Shown: positions 26,331 to 34,149 of the stretch, piece by piece | Layout of the letters: the number at the start of each line of letters is the position of its first letter | How positions within the stretch are numbered: position 1 is the stretch's first letter | Assembly: GCA_965261645.1 (NCBI GenBank) | Contig: CBDHDJ010000003.1 | Coordinates: 930,001-994,000 of the forward strand | DNA length: 64,000 nt | Direction of reading: 5' to 3' | From: CBDHDJ01 sp965261645 | Lineage (GTDB): Bacteria; Pseudomonadota; Alphaproteobacteria; SHVV01 | Program-made: the position numbers and the translations under genes | Notes under the pieces: generated by a model | Databases searched by the model: none | The model's input: the letters and a program-made list of their open reading frames with translations, nothing else | Told to the model about the DNA's origin: nothing

Positions 26331-27683
26331 ATGACTTATTCGATCGACGACATACGCGGGTTGGTCAAAGAGGACCGCGTTCATCGCAGCATCTATACCG
26401 ACCCGGAGATCTTCGAGCTCGAGATGGAGCGCATCTTCGCGCGCACATGGGTTTATGTTGGCCACGACAGCCTCGTGCCCAACCCCGGCGATTTTTACTG
26501 CGTCGATATAGCACGCCAGCCCGTGGTCATGGTGCGCCACACCGACCGGCAGGTTTACGTGGTCTATAACCGTTGCGGCCACCGCGGCACGCGTGTGGTC
26601 AACCAGGAATCGGGCAACGTCAAACGATTCAGCTGCATGTATCACGGCTGGACCTACGAGACGAACGGCGAGCTCGCCGGCGTGCCGCTCCGCGAGGACG
26701 AGGACGAGGACGGCTTCGATTTCACCGATCCGGCGTTCAGCATGATGCCGCTGCCCAGGGTCGAAAGCTATGAAGGCTTTGTCTTTGCCAGCCTGAGCCA
26801 CGATGGGCCCGACCTCTTGACCTATATCGGCGATGCCAGGGCGGGGATCGACGAGGTCATCGCCCGCGCGCCTGACGGCGTGGTGGAGATGGTGGGCGGC
26901 TGCCACCGTTACCAGTACCGCGGCAACTGGAAGCACCAGCTCGACAATCTGGTCGACGCGTTGCACACGCCAGCGTCCCATGCTTCGACCATTCACCCGG
27001 ACGGCAACCAGTTCAGCCGGCGCCCGAGCGACGAGGGCCAGCAAGCGCCGTTCTTCGATGAGAAGGGCGAGCCGGTGATCATGTACCTCGGTATCAACGC
27101 CTATCCCTACGGCCACTCGACCGGCGAGACCATGTTCCCCGAGGAACAGGCCGGGGGCGTCTGGGATGAATTCCGCGAGGTCCTGCTTGAGAAATATGGC
27201 GGCGATGAGGAGAAGGTCCGCGACGTCATGAAGCAGAAGCTCCACAGCGTCACGCTGTTCCCCACCTTCGATCTCTTGACCGTGCAGAACTCGGTCCGGG
27301 TCATCATTCCCCAGGCGGTGGATAGCACGGAGGTGCGGATCTATCCGATGCGTCTGAAAGGCGCGCCGGAAGAGGTCTTTGCCGAGGATGTCCACTATGT
27401 GGGGCTCACCCATTCGGCCTCCTCGTTCGTCCAGACCGACGACATTGAATCGTTCCGCCGAGTGCAGGACGGCCTGGCGACACAGGGCAACGATTGGTGC
27501 CTTATCGCGCGCGGGCTCAAGCGCGAGAAGTGGAACAACCGCGGCGTCGGCTACGGCGACCGGTCTAACGAGATCGGCAACCGGAACGTGTACCGGAACT
27601 GGGTCAATTTCATGAGTGAGGCCCGGCCCGACGTGCATCCCGCTCCGGCGAGCCTGACCCACGGTCTCACGCACCGCCGGTAA
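26331..27683 (+). CDS. Rieske oxygenase alpha subunit, copy 6
   Basis: It has 450 residues from MTYSIDDIRGLVKEDR at 26331, with AGGAAAGAG upstream; longer in-frame readings overlap copy 5 and are rejected. The iron site is DALHTPASH, with Leu for the Tyr/aromatic that precedes the first His in other copies. QTDDIESF is present. The pocket segment is LGINAYPYGHSTGETMFPEEQ. The C-terminus is about 18 residues longer than usual (ARPDVHPAPASLTHGLTHRR). A 113-base gap to copy 7 contains no clear terminator. Confidence 0.93.
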   Translation: MTYSIDDIRGLVKEDRVHRSIYTDPEIFELEMERIFARTWVYVGHDSLVPNPGDFYCVDIARQPVVMVRHTDRQVYVVYNRCGHRGTRVVNQESGNVKRFSCMYHGWTYETNGELAGVPLREDEDEDGFDFTDPAFSMMPLPRVESYEGFVFASLSHDGPDLLTYIGDARAGIDEVIARAPDGVVEMVGGCHRYQYRGNWKHQLDNLVDALHTPASHASTIHPDGNQFSRRPSDEGQQAPFFDEKGEPVIMYLGINAYPYGHSTGETMFPEEQAGGVWDEFREVLLEKYGGDEEKVRDVMKQKLHSVTLFPTFDLLTVQNSVRVIIPQAVDSTEVRIYPMRLKGAPEEVFAEDVHYVGLTHSASSFVQTDDIESFRRVQDGLATQGNDWCLIARGLKREKWNNRGVGYGDRSNEIGNRNVYRNWVNFMSEARPDVHPAPASLTHGLTHRR

Positions 27684-27796
27684 CGCGACACTCCTCCCCG
27701 TGCCGGCGCCTATCCGCATACCTCGTGGATACCGGCGCGGGCGAGGCTGCGGCACGGCTCATTCTCACAGGAATCATAACGAGCGCGAGTAGCCCC

Positions 27797-29095
27797 ATGG
27801 ACCCGTATTCGAACGAGCATTTGCGCGGCCTCGTGCACGACGAGCGCATCCACCGCGACGTCTATCGCGACCCCGAGATCTTCGAGCTCGAGATGGAGCG
27901 CATCTTCGCGCGCACCTGGATCTATGTCGGTCACGACAGCCAGGTGCCCAATCCGGGCGACTTTTTCTGCACCGATATCGCACGCCAGCCGGTGGTCATG
28001 GTGCGCCACACCGATGGCCGGGTCTATGTGATCTACAACCGTTGTGGCCACCGCGGCACACGCGTGGTCAACCAGGAATCGGGCAACGTCAAGCGGTTCA
28101 GCTGCATGTATCACGGCTGGACCTACGAGACGAACGGCGAGCTCGCCGGCGTGCCGTTGCGCGAGGATGAAGACGAGGACGGCTTCGATTTTAACGATCC
28201 CTCGTTCAGCATGATGCAGTTGCCCAGGGTCGACAGTTACGGCGGCTTCGTCTTCGCCAGCCTGAGCGCTGCGGGCCCCGACTTCATGACCTTCATGGGA
28301 GAGGCCAAGCGCGGCATCGACGAGATCATCGCGGCGGCGCCTGACGGCGACGTCGAGCTCGTCGCCGGTTGCCACCGTTACCAGTACCGCGGCAACTGGA
28401 AGCACCAACTCGAAAACATTTCCGACACCTACCACACCGCGTTCGCCCACGCCTCGACAGTGGGTCCCGACGGCCGCCAGTTCCAGCGGCGCACGGGCGA
28501 CAACGGCGTGCGCCCCCCCTTCTATGACGAGAACGGCGTGCCCGTGGTTCTGCTGCTCGGCGTTTACGGCTATCCCAACGGCCACACCAGCTGCGAAAGC
28601 ATGTATCCCGATGAGGAGGAGCAAGCCGGCGGCGCGTGGGACGAGTACAAGGCCATCATGGTGGAGCGTTATGGCGCGGAGCGTGCGCGGGAAGCCATGA
28701 AGCAGGTCACCCACAGCATGACCTTCTTTCCGAGCGTCGATATCCTGACGGTGCAGAACTCGGTCCGCGTCGTCATTCCCAAGGCGGTCGATGAGACCGA
28801 GGTGCGTATCTTCCCGATGCGTTGGAAGGGCGCGCCGGAGGAGATCTTCGCCGATCACATCCGCTTCGTGAACTTGACCCATGCCGCGGCATCGTTCATC
28901 CAGACCGACGATATCGAGACCTTTCGCCGCGCCCAGGAAGGCTTGGCGGCCGACGGCAACCCGTGGCTCTTGACGACGCGCGGGATCAAGCGTGAAACCG
29001 TCGACAACAAGGGTGTGGCCTACGGCAACTATACGACGGAGTTGGCCCAACGCACCCATCACCGCGCCTGGCTCGATCTCATGTGCGCGACCTGA
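27797..29095 (+). CDS. Rieske oxygenase alpha subunit, copy 7
   Basis: It has 432 residues from MDPYSNEHLRGLVHDER at 27797. Metal ligands are complete (iron site DTYHTAFAH; QTDDIETF). The pocket segment is LGVYGYPNGHTSCESMYPDEEEQ. In the C-terminal third (ADHIRFVNLTHAAASF, RGIKRETVDNKGVAYG) it is the most divergent copy. It is next to the beta-subunit gene (114 bases away), so it may be the original partner of that subunit. No ferredoxin or reductase gene follows. Confidence 0.93.
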   Translation: MDPYSNEHLRGLVHDERIHRDVYRDPEIFELEMERIFARTWIYVGHDSQVPNPGDFFCTDIARQPVVMVRHTDGRVYVIYNRCGHRGTRVVNQESGNVKRFSCMYHGWTYETNGELAGVPLREDEDEDGFDFNDPSFSMMQLPRVDSYGGFVFASLSAAGPDFMTFMGEAKRGIDEIIAAAPDGDVELVAGCHRYQYRGNWKHQLENISDTYHTAFAHASTVGPDGRQFQRRTGDNGVRPPFYDENGVPVVLLLGVYGYPNGHTSCESMYPDEEEQAGGAWDEYKAIMVERYGAERAREAMKQVTHSMTFFPSVDILTVQNSVRVVIPKAVDETEVRIFPMRWKGAPEEIFADHIRFVNLTHAAASFIQTDDIETFRRAQEGLAADGNPWLLTTRGIKRETVDNKGVAYGNYTTELAQRTHHRAWLDLMCAT

Positions 29096-29209
29096 TTCGC
29101 GTCATGACCCGAACGCATGCCAGGAAGTAAAGATCGGCGGGTGGACGATCCGGCGGGAGCACAGTAGGCTCCACGCCCGCGTGACAGTTTCGGTTCAGGG
29201 AGAGACAGC

Positions 29210-29911
29210 ATGGCGAGACAGGTACGACGCACAACGTCCGGATCAACGAGACGGGCACCCGCCAAAGCCGCAAAGCGGGCGACCGCGCGGAAGACCGCCC
29301 GGGTAGCGGCGAAACCCGCAAAGCGCGGTGCGGCGAAATCGACCCGGCAGTCGCCGGCGCGCGCGACCCGCCAAACCGCCGCCGGAAGCTCGCGGGCGGC
29401 AAGCTCCGGCGCCGCGCGCGGCAACGCCAATGCGGCCCTTCTGAAGGAGCTCGAGGAATTCGTGGTCAACGAGGCGCGCTTGCTCGACGAACGGCGCTTC
29501 GAGGAGTGGGAGGGCCTGTTCACGGAGGACGGCATCTATTGGGTGCCGGCCAAGCCCGATCAAGAGAGTCCGCGCAATCACGTATCGCTGTACTACGACA
29601 ACCGGCTCAGCATGCGGGAGCGCATCATTCGGCTCCGGCATCCCGAGATCCACGCCCAGACGCCGCCGTCACGGACCTGCCATTTCGTGACCAACGTGCG
29701 GCTCGAAAGCGTCAACTCCAAGGCCAACGAATATGTCGTCTACTCAAGCTTGATGATGTTGGAGTACCGGCCGGGGTGGGAGCAACAGACCTATGGCGGG
29801 CACAACCTCCACACCTTGTGCCGCGAGAAGGGCAAGCTGAAGATCAAGCTAAAGCGCGTCAACTTGATCAATTGCGACGCGACGATGCCGGCGATCTCCG
29901 TACCCTTCTAA
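29210..29911 (+). CDS. Ring-hydroxylating oxygenase beta subunit with histone-H1-like N-terminal tail
   Basis: It has 233 residues. Residues about 76-233 are a SnoaL/NTF2-like beta subunit (LLKELEEFVVNEARLLDERRF, DGIYWVP, HVSLYYDNRLSMRERI, PSRTCHFVTNV), the structural partner in alpha3beta3 oxygenases. Residues 1-75 contain no Asp or Glu and are Lys/Arg/Ala/Ser/Thr-rich (for example KAAKRATARKTARVAAKP), like histone H1 or bacterial H1-like proteins. The ATG follows GGGAGAG at good spacing, so the tail is probably translated. Beta subunits are normally 160-190 residues with no such tail. It is the only beta gene for seven alpha genes. Confidence 0.9.
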   Translation: MARQVRRTTSGSTRRAPAKAAKRATARKTARVAAKPAKRGAAKSTRQSPARATRQTAAGSSRAASSGAARGNANAALLKELEEFVVNEARLLDERRFEEWEGLFTEDGIYWVPAKPDQESPRNHVSLYYDNRLSMRERIIRLRHPEIHAQTPPSRTCHFVTNVRLESVNSKANEYVVYSSLMMLEYRPGWEQQTYGGHNLHTLCREKGKLKIKLKRVNLINCDATMPAISVPF

Positions 29912-29936
29912 CCTCGTCAGGCAGCCGCAACTGCTT

Positions 29937-29960
29937 AACGCCGCCCGTCCGGGCGGCGTT
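29937..29960 (+). terminator. Hairpin ending the Rieske array
   Basis: Perfect 11-bp inverted repeat AACGCCGCCCG / CGGGCGGCGTT with a 2-base centre, 25 bases after the beta-subunit stop. No T-run follows beyond TT. It is the likely 3' end of the array transcript. Confidence 0.6.
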
Positions 29961-30065
29961 CGTACGTGGGCAAGTGAGCCCAAGCGTGCCCGGCGCTTTT
30001 CGCTAGCAGGCTGCTGAAAAAGTCCTCGCATTTGCAGTTGTGACATGATTCTGTGATTCCTTCGG

Positions 30066-31202
30066 GTGATGGAGGATGGCATGCGGGGTCGAGATAAAAG
30101 CAGTGGCAATTTATTCAGCTACGTAGACTTGGAAGAGCGTGTTCCGGATGATCATCCGCTGCGTCTGATCCGTGAGATCGTGAACGACGTATTGGGGTCT
30201 CTATCTTCGGAGTTCGAGACGCTTTATTCCCACATGGGTCGCCCATCGATCCCGCCGGAGAAGCTTCTTCGAGCGTTACTGTTGCAGGTGTTTTATTCGA
30301 TCCGCTCGGAGCGTCAGCTGATGGAGCAGCTAAACTTCAACATGCTGTTTCGCTGGTTTGTGGGGCTTGGGCTGGACGATGGCGTGTGGGACGCCAGCGC
30401 GTTCTGCCACAACCGGGACCGTCTTCTGGAGGCGGAGGTTTCGGCGCAGCTGCTTGCGGGGGTTATCCAGCACCACAAGGTACGGGGACTATTGAGCCGG
30501 GATCATTTTTCGGTAGACGGAACATTGATCGAGGCCTGGGCGTCGATGAAGAGCTTTCGTCCCAAAGGTGAGGACGATGGCGACGGGGGATCGGGGCGCA
30601 ACGCCGAGCGGGATTTTCATGGCGAGAAACGCTCGAACGCGACCCATGCAAGCACCACTGATCCGGACGCCCGGCTTTATCGCAAGGGTAATGGCCGGGA
30701 AAGCAAGCTGTGTTACATGGGCCATGCGCTGACGGAGAACCGCCATGGTCTGGCAGTCGGCGGCGGCGTGACCATTGCGTCGGGCACGGCGGAACGCGAA
30801 GCCGCCCTTGATCTGATCGACAGGCATCGCCCGGTGGAGAGTAGAGGCGGCCCGCGTCGGATCACGGTGGGCGGGGACAAGGGTTTTGACGTCGCGGATT
30901 TTGTCGAGGAACTGCGGCACCGCAAGGTGACCCCCCATATCGCCGTCCAGGACCACGTCACCAAGACCGGCAAGCGGCGCAAGACCAAGATAGACGGGCG
31001 CACGACGCGCCATCCCGGTTACGGCGTCAGCCAACGTTGCCGTAAGCGCATCGAGGAGGTCTTCGGCTGGGTCAAGACGAGCGCGGGATTGAGCAAGACC
31101 AAATTCCGGGGCCGCCACCGGGTCGACGCTTCGTTCACCCTGGCCTTGGCCGCCTACAACCTCGTCCGACTACCCAGACTGCTGGCGGAGGCGCCAACAT
31201 GA
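30066..31202 (+). CDS. Transposase, IS5/IS1182-like DDE type
   Basis: It has 378 residues. The N-terminal DNA-binding part includes PDDHPLRLIREIV and IPPEKLLRALLLQVFYSIRSERQLMEQL. Catalytic acids lie in FSVDGTLIEAW, GGDKGFD and RKRIEEVFGW. The ORF is intact, so the element may be mobile. The TGA stop overlaps the ATG of the next small ORF. Family placement is by motif order only and the exact IS group is not certain. Confidence 0.9.
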   Translation: MMEDGMRGRDKSSGNLFSYVDLEERVPDDHPLRLIREIVNDVLGSLSSEFETLYSHMGRPSIPPEKLLRALLLQVFYSIRSERQLMEQLNFNMLFRWFVGLGLDDGVWDASAFCHNRDRLLEAEVSAQLLAGVIQHHKVRGLLSRDHFSVDGTLIEAWASMKSFRPKGEDDGDGGSGRNAERDFHGEKRSNATHASTTDPDARLYRKGNGRESKLCYMGHALTENRHGLAVGGGVTIASGTAEREAALDLIDRHRPVESRGGPRRITVGGDKGFDVADFVEELRHRKVTPHIAVQDHVTKTGKRRKTKIDGRTTRHPGYGVSQRCRKRIEEVFGWVKTSAGLSKTKFRGRHRVDASFTLALAAYNLVRLPRLLAEAPT

Positions 31203-31360
31203 CGGGCGATGCCGGCACGCCGCTGACCGCAAAGTGGCAGATCATCGAACTGGATGAAGCCCAGGGCATCGGATCGGTCGAGATTGAAGACGGTTTCACC
31301 CTAAGACACGAAATCTCATTTCATTTCGGCGATGAATCCGAGTTCAAGGCCCGGCAATGA
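31199..31360 (+). CDS. Small IS-borne ORF overlapping the transposase stop
   Basis: It has 53 residues beginning MTGDAGTPLTAKWQ and ending FHFGDESEFKARQ. The ATG overlaps the transposase stop (ATGA), which implies translational coupling. It ends one base before the right inverted repeat, so it is wholly inside the element. It is acidic and probably folded in beta strands; no known domain is recognised. It could be a transposition regulator or merely coding by chance. Confidence 0.45.
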   Translation: MTGDAGTPLTAKWQIIELDEAQGIGSVEIEDGFTLRHEISFHFGDESEFKARQ

Positions 31361-31380
31361 TGACTTTTTCAGCAGCCTGC

Positions 31381-32447
31381 TAGAGCGTTTTCCTATCATT
31401 TGTGGTCATAGCCGGCAGCAGCGAAGTAGTTTTCGCATTCCGTTGGTGTGAAGGTGTCGATGCCTTGGGCGATGGCGTCCCAGAGGTCATCGACGGTTCG
31501 GGCGGCGGTCTTTTTGAGGAAAGCCTTGAGCTTGGAGAAGGCCATTTCAATGGGGTTAAAGTCAGGGCTGTAGGGCGGCAGGAAGCGCAACTCTGCCGCG
31601 GCGACTTCGATGGCCGTGCGCACGGCGATGGGTTTGTGGGCGGGTAAGTTATCCATCACCACGATATCGCCGGGTTTGAGCGTCGGGACCAAGACCTGCT
31701 CCACATAAGCGAGGAAGGCGGCACCATGCATGGCACCGTCGAGCACCATGGGCGCGGTCATGCCTTCAAGGCGGAGCGCGCCAACGAAGGTCGTCGTCTT
31801 CCAGTGTCCATGAGGCACCGGTGCTTGGCAACGCTCGCCCCGTGGCGCCCGGCCGTAACGCCGGGCCATCTTGGTCGAAGCGCCGGTCTCGTCAATGAAC
31901 ACCAGCCGCTCGGGCTTCAGATCGGGTTGGGCGTCGAACCAGGCCTGCCGGCGGCGCAGGACGTCAGCTCGCTGTTGCTCGCAGGCGTGCGCGGTTTTTT
32001 TTGAACGTCATGCCGTGCCGGTCGAGCAGCCGCCAGACCGTGCTTTGGGCCACCGTCAAGCCATGCCCCGCGTCCAGGTGTGCCGCGATCTCGCCCAAGG
32101 TGATGTCCGGCGTCTTGTCAACCAGCGCCAGGATTTCCTCGGCATGGGCCTCAATCCGGTGCGAGCGGTGGTCACCGCCTTGCGGCCTAGGCCCGACATC
32201 GCCCGTCCGCCGCCACCGATTCACCCATTTGATCGCCGTTGATCGCCGTCGAGGCCGCAACCCCGAAGCGGCGCGCCGCCGAGCGCCGCGACAGGCCGCT
32301 GTCAACCGCCGATACAAGCCGTTCTCGAAGATCATTGGAAAGAGGTTTCGTCATGCAGGCTGGCCTCCTCCACCAGCCCACATCTTGAATCAGAAATTCG
32401 ATCCCATGGGAATCCCAAAAGAATCCGTCAGCTCAGAAAATGCTCTA
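31381..32447 (-). mobile_element. IS630-family element, transposase disrupted
   Basis: The ends TAGAGCGTTTTC (31381 onward) and the complement of GAAAATGCTCTA (32436-32447) are near-matching inverted repeats, each starting at a TA dinucleotide, the IS630 target. The transposase inside carries two frame disruptions. The right end truncates a small minus-strand ORF. Confidence 0.8.
31396..32354 (-). pseudogene. IS630-family transposase, two frame disruptions
   Basis: Read from MTKPLSNDLRERLVSAV at 32354. The helix-turn-helix segment SRRSAARRFGVAASTAI is followed by a 10-base tandem duplication (GGCGATCAAC then GGCGATCAA) near 32235-32255 that shifts frame. Coding resumes at KWVNRWRRTGDVGPRPQGG and runs to MTFKK. 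There a run of eight A near 32000 shifts it again into the DDE domain (VFIDETGAS, VMDNLPAHK, FNPIEMAFSKLK). Removing the duplication and one A restores a single reading frame of about 315 residues. IS630 elements often use A-runs for frameshifting, so only the 10-base duplication is certainly inactivating. Confidence 0.85.
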
Positions 32448-32648
32448 GTTGATCCCCAACAAACACTCGACGAGCGGAATCAATTTGCTCGCCACCATGT
32501 TGCACGTCCAGGCCGCATCTTGGAGGCTCATGCGCCCAGCCTCATAGGCATCCAGGGCCTGTTGCGCCACGGGATGAATCTTGGCCGGTACCGAGCACAG
32601 TTTGAGAGTGCCCTGTACCAGGTATTCGCTAGCCGCGACGGGGGCCAA
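32445..32648 (-). pseudogene. Small ORF truncated by the IS630 end
   Basis: 67 residues in frame (for example LKLCSVPAKIHPVAQQALDA, then GRMSLQDAAWTCNMVASKLI). Its stop TAG is created by the TA at the IS630 border, so the original C-terminus is lost. It starts 28 bases after the CaiB-type gene on the same strand and may have been its operon partner. The composition looks coding, but no family is recognised. Confidence 0.45.
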
Positions 32649-32675
32649 ACCAGGACCTCACAGGACATGAGCCGC

Positions 32676-33899
32676 TTACCGCGGAGCGGCGACGCGGACG
32701 ACACCCTCGTCAGCCAGATCGTCGATGGCCTCGGGCGCATAGCCCAGCAGCGAGTCCAAAAGCTCCCGCGTATGTTCACCGAGCCGTGGCGCCGGTTCGG
32801 CGCGCGGCTCAGGCGCGCCAGAAAGATAGGGCGGCGTGCGGGCGAATCGGAATTCGCCCACCTCGGGGTCCTCAATGGGGAGCAAGAATCCCCGCGCTGC
32901 AACCTGGGGACAGGCGAAAATGTCTTCCGCCGTGTGGACCGGGCCTGCCGGTACACCGGCCGCATTGAGCGAATCCACGGCGGCGTCGCGTCCGCGCGCA
33001 CTCAGCCAGTTTTCGAGAATTTCATCGAGAAAGGCGCGGTGTTCCGAGCGTGCCACGCCGGTCTTGGTCCGAGGATCGTCGATCAAGTCCGGGCGATCGA
33101 GGGTCTCGCTCAGCCGGCGCCAAATGCGATCGTCGGGAACATTGAGCGCCACCCAGCCGTCCCTTGCCCGGTAGGCGCCGCGCGGATAGGCGTTGCGGGG
33201 CCGCCCACGATGGGGCGACTGCCCGCTCACCGAGTGAACCGCGATCATGCCCTCGTTCAAGGACAGCATGTTGTCATACATCGCGGAGTCCACGAGCTGA
33301 CCCTGGCCGGTGCGCTCGCGCATGAACAAGGCCTGCATGACGCCGTACGCCGCGACGAGGCCCGAATAGATGTCGGCCAGGCCGTAGATGGTCCAGGACG
33401 GCGGTTTGTCCTCGAATCCGACCATGTGCATGATGCCGCTCATCGCCTCGGCAACGATATCGAAAGCGGGCCGATCGCCATAGGGGCCCTCACTGCCGGG
33501 CAATCGGCCAAAGCCGGAAATGACGGCGTAGACGAGGCGCGGGTCGAGACCGCCGAGCGCGTCGTAGCCGAGACCCATGCCACCGAGCGAGCCGGGCCGC
33601 ATGTTCTCGACCACGACATCAGCCCGCGCGACGAGACTCTTGTAGATCTCCTGGCCTTTGGGATGGCGGAGGTCGAGCGCGAGGCTTTTCTTGTTACGGT
33701 TGTACCCCATGAAGCCAGCCCCTTTCTTCACACCGTTGCGCTCGGCGAAGGGCGGCATCGCCCGGCGCGGATCACCGCCCTCGGGGCGCTCGATCTTGAT
33801 GACCTCGGCGCCAGCGTCGGCCAGGAGCAACGTGCAATAGGGGCCTGCGATGTATTGCTCGACACCGATCACGCGGATGCCGGAGAGCGGCTTGACCAT
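32676..33899 (-). CDS. CaiB/BaiF-type (class III) CoA-transferase
   Basis: It moves CoA between carboxylic acids (formyl-CoA, carnitine, benzylsuccinate or mesaconate types). The start MVKPLSGIRVIGVEQYIAGP at 33899 gives 407 residues; an ATG 66 bases upstream is not favoured. The catalytic Asp lies in GQGQLVDSAMYDNML. The glycine-rich loop and the R-x-x-N-x-x-Y-P-x-G region (GRPRNAYPRGAY) are present. The family does not define the acid used. It is divergent from sat. Confidence 0.9.
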   Translation of the reverse strand: MVKPLSGIRVIGVEQYIAGPYCTLLLADAGAEVIKIERPEGGDPRRAMPPFAERNGVKKGAGFMGYNRNKKSLALDLRHPKGQEIYKSLVARADVVVENMRPGSLGGMGLGYDALGGLDPRLVYAVISGFGRLPGSEGPYGDRPAFDIVAEAMSGIMHMVGFEDKPPSWTIYGLADIYSGLVAAYGVMQALFMRERTGQGQLVDSAMYDNMLSLNEGMIAVHSVSGQSPHRGRPRNAYPRGAYRARDGWVALNVPDDRIWRRLSETLDRPDLIDDPRTKTGVARSEHRAFLDEILENWLSARGRDAAVDSLNAAGVPAGPVHTAEDIFACPQVAARGFLLPIEDPEVGEFRFARTPPYLSGAPEPRAEPAPRLGEHTRELLDSLLGYAPEAIDDLADEGVVRVAAPR

Positions 33900-34149
33900 G
33901 GTTGCGAGGTTCTGACGATATGATTGCGGGCAACGACGATAAACCGAATCGGGCCGGATCGCCACGTTGAGACGAGGCCGAGAGGCAGGCGCGCCAAACA
34001 GTTTGTCCCGTCCTCGAGCCGCCGCGGTGAATCTGCTGGACAGATACGACCAATCTGTGGTTCTTCACGCAGCCAAAACCGCTCCGGTAGCACTGGCAGC
34101 GGCCACGTCTTTCGTCGCCGCGCCGGTTTGATGAATTTGGTGGTCCCCT

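Larger units (their letters stand above)
30003..31383 (+). mobile_element. IS5-like insertion sequence with perfect 20-bp ends
   Basis: The terminal inverted repeats AGCAGGCTGCTGAAAAAGTC (30005-30024) and its complement (31362-31381) are perfect. CTAG occurs at both outer edges (30003-30006 and 31380-31383) and may be the duplicated target, but CTAG is palindromic, so this cannot be proved from one copy. The element carries a transposase and a small overlapping ORF. Its right edge coincides with the left edge of the IS630 element. Confidence 0.85.

Noticed and set aside
23525..29062. Long minus-strand ORFs (450-503 codons) opposite the Rieske genes
   Set aside because: They occur opposite most copies because of the GC-rich third codon positions. 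They have no ribosome binding sites, and their predicted proteins are low-complexity mirror readings.
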